Source: Oryzias latipes (lineage: Eukaryota > Chordata > Actinopteri > Beloniformes > Adrianichthyidae). Taken from it: a stretch of 64,000 nt of DNA. The stretch spans positions 28,701,973 through 28,765,972 of the forward strand of contig NC_019859.2 in assembly GCF_002234675.1 (NCBI RefSeq), in the 5' to 3' direction. Shown piece by piece: positions 11,298 through 22,500 of this stretch. The position numbers were made by a program, and so were the translations under genes. Below the pieces are notes generated by a model. The model had not been told where the DNA came from. It did no database searches and worked only from the letters and a program-made list of their open reading frames with translations. Positions within the stretch are counted from its first letter, which is position 1, and each line of letters opens with the position of its first letter.

Positions 11298-12246
11298 TTA
11301 TTTTGAGCTGCCTCCCGGACGGCCAGCTGCTGGGGGTCCTTTGGGCTCAGCGCCTTTCACCACCGCCAGCGGCTTGTGGAGGGAGGAGCTAGCCCTCTGA
11401 GTCACCTCTTGTTCAATCTTGTTCCTGATGGCCACCTCCAGACCCTGGGGGGAGGGGGCAGAGTAGTCAAAAACAGTCCTGACAGTTCCCAATAGCTGTG
11501 GGGAGGAAATGACCTCACCTTTTTCAGCTTCTGCTGCTGAACCAACGGAGCCTTTTTGGGTGCGATGATCCTTCCTAACCACGGACAGAGATAAACGCCA
11601 TCGGAGCTTCAGGTGATCTGGTTTAGACTACTACAACAATTTACACAGAAGAATTCCAGAATTGAAGCCGAACCATGACTTTTAGCGAGTGGGACGTCAT
11701 CCATTCAGGCTCTGACCAAATAAAATTGATTCAGTCGACTAATTATTAATTATTAATTATTATTATTAATTATTTTACAATACGGACGCTGCAATGTTGG
11801 AGCCAGACATCGTCAGTAAGCAGTGATTGGTCCAAAATCTGTCAATCTGACGCTTCAAATGTTCCAGTTGGGGGCCAGCAAGCACCACATACATTTATTG
11901 ACACATTAATAATTTGAATGACTTGCACTACAGACAAAAGATCACGAAAAAATAGAAATAGAAAGACTGAGTAATAAGTGCTTATTTCCCTAATAAAGTC
12001 TATGACATTTTGGCTTTTTGGAGACAGCTGGTACTTCCTGTTTGGGGGGGGGGGGGCTCAACTTGACGTCACAGCACGTTTCTGCGCGGGCGCGCGTCGG
12101 CCCCGCGTGCGGGTTTTTTTCGCGGTAGCAGCTTTCGTGCGGCTCCGGTTCTGCTCACCTCCTTTCTTCGGTCCTTTCTGCTTGTTGTGCGGCCCTTTCT
12201 TCGACGCTCCCGGCCGCTGCTTGAACTTCTTGGAACCCTGCGCCAT
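11298..12246 (-). CDS. C19orf53 homologue (UPF0390/LYDG10 family), small basic nucleolar-type protein
   Basis: Three exons on the minus strand, 12159-12246, 11519-11574 and 11298-11444, join in phase to 96 aa; the human protein is 99 aa. The start MAQGSKKFKQ, the central RIIAPKKAPLVQQQKLKK and the third-exon LEVAIRNKIEQEV...ASSSLHKPLAVVK follow the family order. Lys/Arg-rich throughout, no signal peptide or membrane segment. Molecular function is not established as far as I know; nucleolar or RNA-associated behaviour is suggested by composition only. Intron 1 contains TGACGTCA (12064-12071) and a G13 run (12044-12056). Confidence 0.88.
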
Positions 12247-12262
12247 TTTTACCGGAAGTAAT
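12240..12262 (-). promoter_or_regulatory. YY1-like and ETS-like sites over the c19orf53 start codon
   Basis: On the minus strand AAAATGGCGC overlaps the ATG (12244-12246), the classic YY1 placement in TATA-less promoters. ACCGGAAGTA (plus strand 12251-12260), an ETS/GABP core, lies directly upstream. A second CCGG-type ETS core sits near 12286. Sites are read by eye; binding is inferred. Confidence 0.5.
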
Positions 12263-12474
12263 TCTTCTACAGAGAACCACGTAGTTCCGGTCGCCTTCCG
12301 ACTTTTGTGGCGCCCTCTGCTGTTCAGCTACTGTCCTACACTTGTAAATACAATCAATTCTCATTTACTTTTGTAACATAAATTAAGTGTCTAAAAGCAG
12401 CTTTACTTTACAATGCATTTTTTGTTCTTTTTTTCTGCTCTATTCTCTTTCTATGAATGTTCATCCCTGATACA

Positions 12475-12740
12475 CTTAAAAGACAAAAAAAGACACATTG
12501 CCTGATTTTTAAATTTATTTGTAAATTTTGGCGGAAAATAAGTAATTGGTTCACATTAGCACTTTGTTACATACAATTTATTGCCAGTTTCAGAGATCTA
12601 AGATCTTCAGCTGGTTTTCACATCCAGACTGCTACTTTGGTCCATTACTCCATGCAGCTCTCCTCAAGAGCAGTGATGTTTTGGGTGTTGCTGGGCAACG
12701 CAGACTTTCAACTCCTTCCGAAAAATTCCCTTTGGAGTTC
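12475..12740 (-). mobile_element. Tc1-like transposon fragment
   Basis: Read on the minus strand it matches the 3' part of the Tc1 copies at 18.2 and 57.6 kb (contains the block from the TIR-proximal aataagtaattggttc back to gcagtgatgttttggg and caacgcagactttcaactcc). It is truncated and without an intact frame. Confidence 0.7.
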
Positions 12741-15294
12741 TATGTGGTCCAAAGGACTTTATTTAGGTTTTAGTTTTAAAACTCCTATCTCGGGTTTCAT
12801 GCTGATGTGTGATTTTTATATGCATTTATTAAAGCACTTTGTTATTTCTATTTAGTGTACTTAATACATCAACTGATTAAAACAGAAGACAGGAAGGAAA
12901 CAGAATTATTTTGACTTTTTTTGTTGGGTAAAAAGAAAAGTTCAAACCTAAACCTGGAGACTTAAAAACTTTTCAAATACTCCATAAAAAATGAGACCTG
13001 ACAACAGCAGCAGCTTCGCTGTGGTTTTATTCTTTCTACAGATGTGAAAAAGAAAATGACAGGTTCAGATCCGTTTGATAAAAATCCATTTTGAAACGAC
13101 ATTATAAAATCAGCATCAAGTGATTCTCAACAACAGTGACACACGTGCACGTGAAGAGGCCATCGAACACACTCCTTCCAGCACCTGCTTTGGTTGGCCA
13201 CGGCGCCGCCACGCCCCCTGATGGCTGCAGGTCAGGGAAGTCAGACTGAAGGTGGGGGTCTGGCACGTGCTTCAGCTCTGATCCGGGCAGACAGATGGCG
13301 AGGTAGAGTGTGTGTGGGAGGAGCCTTCCCGGCGTGTTTGGACAAACAGAAGCTTTCTGCTGTGGCCAGAAAGGTGAACTGAGAGCTGCTACGGGTCAGG
13401 AGCTTCACCGAAGCCACGGCGCCGCTTCTGTGTGGAGCTCCACGGCCAAAAAGACGAGTGAGAACTTACATCCAGCTGAGGAGAGTCCTGCTGCAGCCGT
13501 CTGCCTTTCCCTGCACTTCCAGAGTTTTTTTTTTTTTTGTGAAAAGTGAAGTCTGTGTGTGAAATGAACATTTACAGTGAGCAATATCTTCTTTCATGAA
13601 GCAAATCTTCTTCTCAGCCTTTTCTCCACACAAACCCACACTGGGCAGTTTTTCAAAAGAAAAGTCCAATATGTGGGACTTTACATCCGTCTTATAAATA
13701 TCAAAACAAAAGTCGCTGCTGTTCCAGGAAGTGAAAGTTTTTAAAAGCCTGTTATAAGGAAGAGCCACGACAAAGTCAGGGTATCTGTGTCTGATGTTTC
13801 CAAGGAGATCTAGTTAAAATAATGAGAGGAACCAAAGGTGGGCTTCCAATCCCCTTTTCTACCAGGCTGGTTCCCATTCTACTTCATAACCAGACTTCAA
13901 CTCGGCACCAGATCTCATCTTTCTCATACTTTAACAAGCTCCACCTCTTTCCTGGGCCAAAGCGAGGAGCCACTTCACCTTTTCAAAGTCAAAGGTTAGG
14001 AGCGGGCCTAAAAAAAGAAATGCTGAGCAATCAAAGAAGTAGCTGATCTATACAAACAAAACTGGTCTGTAGAGTTTCTCTTTTTGTGGTCATCCTCTAA
14101 ACCGGAGCCCATCAGACAAAGCCTCTGTTGTCAAAGGCTGTTGCTAAATGGAGGCAGACAGAACAGAAGATTGTCCATCTGTAGAACTTACAACAAGAAC
14201 AATCTTCTCCTCCTCTCTGACAGGCATGGTCAGCTGCGTGAAGATCTTAAACTGCAAAGTGCTGACTCAACTCTGAGTCCAGATGAAAGATGGGCTCACT
14301 CTACCCAAGTGGAACAAGCTGACAACTAATCCAGAAGGTTTCAGGTTAGGTAGAAAAGAGGCGTTAACTTTGTCATACTGCATGCGTGCAGCAGGGGGCA
14401 GTGTGGAACATCTGTCATCAGGATCAGGTGAGCTCAGAGATCAAAGCTCCAATCTTCCTGAAAACTCCCAGATCAAGGCCTGAAAGGTTTTCAGTTTTCA
14501 GAGTTTCTCTGGTGACTTCTGCTGTGAGGCTGAGGCCACAGTGAGCTTTGTGGGTGGGTGTGGAAAAAAGGGGGGGTTGGGGGGTGTCAGAGCACACTGA
14601 GCAGAAGGGGGAGACGTGGCTGAAAATCCCCAAACTGAAGTTGGTGTGAGGCAGTTGTACATTCAGAGGGGTGGGTGGAGACTCGGTCCACTCTTAAAGG
14701 AGCAGTTCACCACTTGAACAGCGTTCAAAAGTGAATCTTTCATTTCTTTCCCTAAAGAAGAGGCTGACGGAGAAATTCTTTAAAAAAAATCCCAGATGAA
14801 CAGGTGATGTGCACCGGAATCACTGGTACTGCTCGGTAACGACTTTGCTTTTCGCCTATCTCTATCAGATCCAGGAGCACTAGTCTGGAGTCATGTGCAT
14901 GGGTGTGCATTTAGTTTGTCTTTTCAGTTCAGTCATTTTGCAGAGTCAATGCTTTAGAGGCTAGGGTTGGGTTATGTTGACCTTAGTTCCCTCCCATTGA
15001 TTAACTTTCTGTCATCATTTTATTTGTCCCTAAAGAAGAGAAAAAAACTTTATTATGAATCTGCCAATTATATGAAGTAATCTGATTAAAGTGCAGGGAT
15101 TGGGATCTTTTCTTCAGGTTATGCCTCAGTTTCCCACATACAGAAAGGGCTGTGTCTAGATTGGGGGCTTGTCCGGGATCAATATTCATTAACTGCTTTG
15201 GTTAGGGGTTTGATTTTTTTTGAGCATATGGTGGGTTAGCTGCTGTGACTTTTACGTTTAACAGTTTCATTCACAATCCACACTAGCAGAAGTT

Positions 15295-15560
15295 GGATGG
15301 GTGCACAAAGCCCGACATACTAGTGTTATTCCCATTTCGGCATTTCCTTCAGGGGACGCCGCAGCAAATCACCTTTCACTAAGTCGCAAAGGTGGTTTGG
15401 CAGAAATTGTTATGCCGGATGCCTTTCCTGACACAACCCTATATTTTTCCAGGCTGGGGACTGGCACAGGGAGACCCAGACGTGGGCCTCTTTGTGGTTA
15501 CATAGTTGGGCAGCAGCGCTGAGGGTCTTGCTAAAGGACCCACATTGGATGTAGCTCATC
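15295..15560 (+). repeat. Dispersed teleost repeat fragment
   Basis: The words ggggacgccgcagcaaatca, ttgttatgccggatgccttt and cctgacacaaccctatattt belong to a short repeat I recognise from other fish introns. Family and ends were not resolved. Confidence 0.5.
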
Positions 15561-16347
15561 ACGCCCCGTGGGAAACAAAGTCTTTGCTTGTTTTGCATGA
15601 GCCAGTCCTGCACTTAACCAACAGAGCCAACCAGCTGCAATGAAAAGCCTGGCATACTAGTGTTTGGATTACATCTATTTTGTCTAAAAATCTGGAAGAG
15701 AGAGCACTCACTCTGCAAACTGAACGAAGAAGTAAAACCAAAAATAGCCACAGCCATTTAACCAAGTTTGTCCAAAGCCTGGACTGTAATCAGAATCCTC
15801 GAGAGGCTCTTCTGCTGCTCTACATGAACACACCAGTTTACTATCTGAGCTTCTTAAAAAGTCCAACAAAGAAGTTGAATTACCCTAACCATGATTCAGT
15901 GAATGTAATATAAAAGCCACAGTTTGTTCAGAAGCTTCATCATTGCTACGGATGATCTGAAAAGAACAGATTCCTCTTAAAATAGAAGAAAAAATCGCGT
16001 TCAAACACAAACAAGCATGGATTTTCGGGTCAAAAGAAAGCAGCTTCGAGCAGACCTGGCTTCAGAGAGCAGGACACACCAGCTGCTCAGGATGAACGCT
16101 TCCTCCAAGACAAAGAGCCGAGCCCCAGACCCCGCTTGGCCCCGCAGACGAACAGTGAGGGACAGATTTACCAACGGTGCTTCCATCGCTGCTGCTCAGC
16201 TTTTACAGAGAAAGGGGGAAATCTTTTTCCACATAAACGTGTGAACGTCAGAATTTATCCTCCACAAATGAGGAGGACCTTGATTCAGGAGAGCCTAACT
16301 TTCTATATATGTACACAAATCCAGCAGGGAGGTGGTGTTTATTTACA

Positions 16348-16367
16348 GGGGGGGGGGGGGGGGGGGG
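16348..16367. repeat. G20 homopolymer
   Basis: Uninterrupted run of 20 G, downstream of the nearer mri1 poly(A) signal. Confidence 0.95.
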
Positions 16368-16450
16368 TGTAAGCAGCATCTTAGAAACCCAACTCGACTT
16401 CCAACTCCAGAAGAAGCCGGAATTTTGTGAATAAAACCCAAAAATTTAGA

Positions 16451-16456
16451 TTTATT
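16451..16456 (-). terminator. Nearer poly(A) signal for mri1
   Basis: tttatt on the plus strand is AATAAA on the minus strand, 105 bases beyond the mri1 stop codon. Confidence 0.55.
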
Positions 16457-16560
16457 TTAGTCCAGCTTAGCTGCAGGGGTGGGGGGGTGGGAGGGGCTTT
16501 TTGGAGACAGTGTCTGTGGTGTGAGTTGTGGGGGGGCAACAAAAGCTGAGGCTGTCAGCT

Positions 16561-19500
16561 CTAGAGGGCAGTGAGGCGGCCGGTGAGCGCCGCCTGCAGC
16601 TCAGACGGGAGGAAGACGCCCAGCTCTGTGATGATGCCTCCTGTAATCAGCTGGTGGGGGGTGACATCGAACGCCGGGTTCCACACCTCGATGCCTGCAG
16701 GCGGGAGGACAAAAACAACGCTGCTTTAGGGAGGAGCTGAGGCTGTCAGGTGGTCATCTCACTCACCGATGACACAGTGAGCGAGATATTTGATTCAAAA
16801 AGGACTGTTGGTGAAGAGTCAGGAGGAAAACACTGTTGATATAATGAATGGATGTTGTGAAAATAGGAAGGAGAGAGCTTTGATGTAGAAATTTAGGATA
16901 ATTATGACTGTTAATGTCTCATTAACCTGATGTGGGTCTCCTATACACTTGTGTCGCTGAGCAACAATGTGTAGCATTCAGGATCCAACTCAGAGTGGAT
17001 TATTTGTTGTAACCGGTACCTTTTTTATAAAAATGTTTAATTATTATAATTTTTTTTAAACCCTTTGGTGTTTTGTTTGATGTTAGACTGTTTCAGAGTT
17101 GTTCTTGTATCAGATAATGGAAAAGAAAACTAATACAAAGTGAGTTTTAAAAAAATAAATAAAAAGTCTGTTGGTACTTTAATCTGTTTTAAATCAGGTT
17201 TGATGTGTTTCTTGACTGCAGCACCACATGCTGTAAATGAACTGAAAAAATGTCATGTGACACCTTTCGTTCGTTTGGGGGATTTTCAGACAGACAGGTT
17301 TTAAAAGGCATCATTAAATGTAAAGGAAGCTTTTTTTTAGAAATAGATTTGCCCAAATGACTGACATGCGTGTTTGAGGGTCGTATTCAGGCGGGTTTGT
17401 ACTGCAGTCGCACAGTTCATCGCAGTTCACGTGGACAGTCACAGGCAAATCCAAGCAACATTAAGGCCCGTACACACCGGGACGAATATTCGCCAGGCGT
17501 TATTCGCCAACGTTTTTCGCCACGTTTTTTGTGTTCACACCCAGGCGATTTTCGCTGACGATGAGCCGAGTGAACATGCAATTTCATTCCCTGACATTAG
17601 ATGGCGCTTAATGTAAAACAGAAATACTCCTGTACACAAGGTGGCGCTGCACAACTTTACGCTTCTTAAAGTCGCTTTTCACTCAGAAGAAGAGAGCAAG
17701 TTTTTACACGCTTGTCAGAATCAAACAAAGAAAACATGAATATTTCAAGCATCAGTAGCTCCAACTGGTGCTTGGTAAGGGGATATTTAAGAATGTCCGT
17801 CATTATTTCTTGGCGGCAGTGTAGACGCTACTTGGCGTCTATCTTCTTCGCTGGTATGTGTGCTCAGCAAGGCAGTTTTGTGTTTGAGCGCCCCCAAGTT
17901 GTGTTTTACTGTAACTTCAGAAGCTCCAGACAAATGTGCAAAAGCGCCATTCTCATTGGTCGAATAGATTTCAATGCGACGCGTCAAAAAAAAAAAAACG
18001 AACCCGAGGCGTTTTTTTTTTTTGACGCTTTGACGCGTGGCGTTTCTTCGCGTCGGTGTGCACACTCTCATTAGTGCCCTTTATTTAGTCACGAGGCGTT
18101 AAGCGTCGGCGAAAATCGCGCGCGAAATTCGTCCCGGTGTGAACTAAACGCGCTATTGTGGATACGACTTGTGCAATGGCTGAAGCACAAACTGGCCTTT
18201 ACAGGTGGGGCAAAAAAGTATTTAGTCAGCCACCACTTGTGCAAGTTCTCCCACTTAAAAAGATGAGAGAGGCCTGTAATTTTCATCACAGGTATACTTC
18301 AACTATAAATGACAAAATGAAAAACAAAACAAAATCATTTTTAAAGATTTTATTTCTAAATTATGGTGGAAAATAAGTATTTGGTCAATAACAAAAAAGC
18401 AAGATTTCTGGCTCTCACAGACCTGTAACCTCCACTAGTTACCTGTATTAATGGCACCTGTTTGAACTGGTTATCTATACAAAAGACACCTGTCCACAAA
18501 CTCAAACACTCCTAATGACAAAGGCTACCATCAGTAAAACACTACGCTGCCAAATCCTGCAGTGCCAGACGTGTCCCCCTGCTAAAGCCAGGACATGTTC
18601 AGGCCCGTCTAAAGTTTGCTCGAGAACATTTGGATGATCCAGAAGAGGATTGGGAGAACGGTCAGATGAAACCAAAATAGAACTTTTTGGTAAGAACTCT
18701 ACTTGTCGTGTTTGGAGGAGGAAGAATGCAGAGTTGAATCCAAAGAACACCAAACCTTCTGTAAAGCATGGGGGTGGAAACATCATGCTTTGGGGCTGTT
18801 TTTCAACAAAGTATAGGAAAGAATGAATGGGGCCATGTCTCCTCAGATTATGAGAGAAAACCTCCTTCCATCGGGGCATTGAAGATGAAACGTGGCTGGG
18901 TCTGTCAGCATGACACACGTCCCAGGTAATGGTGGCTTCATAAGAAGCATTTCAAGGTCCTGGAGTGACCTATCCAGTGTCCAGATCTCAACGCCATAGA
19001 AAATCTGTTGCCCAGCGACAGCCCCAAAACATCACTGCTCTAGAGGAGATCTTCATGGAGGAATGGGCCAAAATACCAGCAACAGATTGTAAAAACCTTG
19101 TGAAGACTTACAGAAAACGTTTGAATGCTGTCATTGCCGACAAACAGGATATAACAAAGTATTGAGATGAACTTCTGTTATTGACCAAATACTTATTTTT
19201 CACCATCATTTATAAATGAATTCTTTAAAAATCAGACAATGTGACTTTATTTTTCTCATTTTGTGTCTCATAGTTGAAGTTTACCTATGATGAATTTTAC
19301 TCTCATCTCTACTGTCTTTGCCTTTTTATGTACATGTGATGCAACCAAAAAGACGTCCAATCACAAGCTCGCTTCCACCGAGTCGAGTCAATTATAACTG
19401 GCTGAAGGTGAGCCACAGTGACGGATGTGTGTTGTGTGCATTTATTTATGATAACTTCTTTTTTTCACAACAATACCTGAATAAATTAAAAACGACACTT

Positions 19501-22500
19501 TGTAAAACCAAAAAGAATAAAACTGTCAAAAAGACCCAAAATGCAGGTTTTCATGTTTGTAGCCGTCACCTCCAATAGACATCTTGTTTTTTTCATAGTT
19601 ATAAACGTCGAATAAATAATAAATATCTAGTTCGTTTCTATTAAGGTAGAATAAATGCACAGTATGTTATCGCCACAAAGTTAGTTGAATCTTTTATGTA
19701 TCGAATCATGTGACACGAAAAACGATAGAAGTCCAAAATATTAAGGCTCATATTTTTGACTTTTCAGTTTTTCTCTGTTTGTATTAAACGAAATCTGAAA
19801 CCTTCAAACTGTAGCAGCTGGGATCTTTTTCCCAAAGACTTTTTCTGAAGGTTTCTGTATTTCTTAAATCACCTTTTAAAAAAAGTCTCTTTGATTAAAG
19901 GCTAAGCATCTTTGGAGATGCTGGATGAACCAGCGGCTTCACGGCTGAACGCATGCAGCAATATTCTCGCCTCTGAAGGAAAACAAAACGCAAAGCTTGA
20001 AAATCTTTAGCTCTTGGGAGCCGGGAACAACTCTTCTTACCTGGGGCAGCGATGGGAAGCCCGTTTATGCTGGTCAGCTCCTCGGGGGGACGCACTTCGA
20101 TGATGATGTCCCTGCCGCTCTCCAGGCTCAGGTCACATGATGTACTGGGTGCAGCCACATAGAAAGGGATCCCATGGTGCTTTGCGGCAATAGCCAGTTG
20201 GTATGTGCCCACCTTGTTGGCTGTGTCGCCGTTGGCAACCACCCTGTCAGCCCCCACCACCACGGCTGAGGGAGGCACATAGGAACAGCGTCAGTTTGAG
20301 AGACAGAGGACAAGTGTGGGCGGGACAGGCTCACCTGAAATGGCCATCTCTCTCATGGTCAGGGCAGCCATGCTGTCTGTGATGAGCGTGGCGGGGATCC
20401 CCTCCGCCACCGCCTCGTACGCCGTCAGCCGCGAGCCCTGGTTGTACGGCCTGGTCTCTGTGCAGTACACACGCTTCAGGCGGCCCAGCGCGTGCAGGCT
20501 GCGCACCACACCTGCATCAAAGCCAGGGTCACATGACTGCCACATACCAACACAGGCACATGACGCGCCGCCGTCTCACCCAGCGCCGTGCCGTATCCAG
20601 CTGTGGCCAGCGAGCCTGTGTTGCAGTGCGTCAGGACGCTCACCGAGTCTCTGGGGACACCGGACAGGATGTGCTGGGCGCCATAGTTACCAATCTTCTT
20701 GTTGTCGTTGACATCACGCTGCAGCATTTCCTCAATCCAGGCAATCACACTGTGAGGAGGAGGGGGGGGTTTAGTCTGAAAGTGCTCAAGCTGAGGACGG
20801 ATGACCTCAACGACACCAGTAACCGCGAAAGCTAAACGCGAAACATTTTAAACAAACTGATGCCGACTCAGCATTTTATAATATGAAGACCATCAATGTG
20901 AAAATGCCCTGAAGCCAAGAATATGATGACTTCATCAAAACTGCAATCACAGCACGACATCCCTGCGGCTTCCTTCCCTTTGGCGGTGCAGTGGTAGAGC
21001 GGCCGACCTTTGATCGGGAAACCACAAGTTTGGTTCCCGCCCTGTGCACCCATGTGTCAAAGTGTCCTTGAGCAAGACACTACACCCCCCCCTGCTCCTG
21101 GTGGTTATAGGTTGGCGCCAGTGTTCGGCAGCGGAGTGGCCATCAGTGTGTGAATGTGACGTAAAGCGCTTTAGGCCTTCAAGGTAGGGTTGGGTGATGT
21201 CCCTTAAATTGGATGTACAATGATATCTTCGGGGGGAGTATTTTAAATTTTTCGTTATTATACAATTATTATTCCTTATTTTACTGTACTTCATTTATTT
21301 TATTTCCCAACTAATGACTCAAGTGACTTGTCTAGAGAAGTGACTTTAACAAAAAAATAACAAACAAAATAGAAAAGAAGTCGTCCGCTCCCGCACTTGA
21401 TTAGTCAAGTGGACCGGTGGAGCGAGCGATCCGTGTCTCTGAGCAGAGCAGTCGGACTTTGTGTTTGAGGGGAAGGGAGGATGCTTTGTTACGTGTGCGC
21501 TATGTGTGGGAGACTTCGGACTGCGATCCGTCCCGCAGCTCTAGGTGAACGAGCTACCGAACTCAGGAGAACCGGGTCTCCCGGTAAAAGTATGAGTCCG
21601 GGCAGAGCTCGGACCGCCAGCTTAAAGCAGAAATGTCGCTCAGTCCTTAGAAACCGTTCAAACAATCACGTGGATTTGTGTTTCCAGTTGTGTCCCGACA
21701 AAATAACGGCTGATGTTATTCCCACATATTTACCTTTAGCCAGGATGCAGATTGCAGCGTTTCCCGCATGGATTTTATGTTCATCCAAGGCTAAATGTTG
21801 TTAGCGCATGTTAGCATACTGCTAGCCCTGGCTTCTTCCAGTTCCGTTCTTCAACAGAAAAAGCACTGACCACAAAGACTAAAATTAAAATGATGACCGA
21901 ACATGCGCTTTATAATAACCGTAACATTAATAAAAGCACGTTTAGAAGATCATCTCGTATATTACAGAGCTGCCAGATATCTATGTATGTAGCGGCTCGG
22001 CGGAACTCATTTGCTCTTCTGGTATTTCAAACACTACTGCGCATGTGTGAAGGATTTATTCCGACTGCAAGGGCTGCGCATGTGAACGTTTGTCATAATC
22101 GGAAAAAGTTTTTCTGGACCCATGTGCATGGTTGGATTCTAATCCGACCATTGATCCGATCAAGATATTTTGCACATGTAACCGCGGTATATGGTGTCGA
22201 CTCGCAGCGTGGCGGGGGCGTGGCATCACGATGGTGTCCCTCCACCGTGATGTCAGTCAGCCATCATGATGGACGATCTTATCATCCAGAAACATCTCTG
22301 CAGGTTCCTCTGGTTTTACATTAAACAAAATATTAATAAGCCAAAAATACAAGCCATAGAGAATGAGATTAGTGTGAAGAAGGCTTGTGAACACTGATCT
22401 GCTAACCCTGCAGGATACACACATCACTGCTACAGAACCTCCATCAGCTCCAACCACTTCCTGACAGATGACAACTGTGAGACCAAAGCCCCCAGACCAG

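Larger units (their letters stand above)
12890..16440. other. Repeat-poor stretch without recognised exons; possible extended 3'UTR
   Basis: No exon-like frames on either strand. Apart from the repeat at 15295-15560 and a G20 run (16348-16367), little repetitive sequence is visible. A minus-strand AATAAA (tttatt, 13026-13031) could end a very long mri1 3'UTR, but a nearer signal exists at 16451-16456. The short open frames here look random. Confidence 0.4.

Noticed and set aside
12064-12071. TGACGTCA as a CRE driving c19orf53
   Set aside because: It is a perfect CRE palindrome but lies in intron 1, and one 8-base match in 64 kb is weak evidence.
12058-12246. Reading the c19orf53 first exon on as one 62-residue protein
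   Set aside because: After 12159 the frame runs through a gtgagc donor. The in-phase exons at 11519 and 11298 rebuild the known family order.
18502-18918. Minus-strand 138-codon frame across the Tc1 element
   Set aside because: It is antisense to the decayed Tc1 transposase, whose motifs read on the plus strand.
20981-21060. tRNA gene from A/B boxes (also at 50971 and 56985)
   Set aside because: The boxes head longer SINE bodies and no cloverleaf with a proper acceptor stem is seen.
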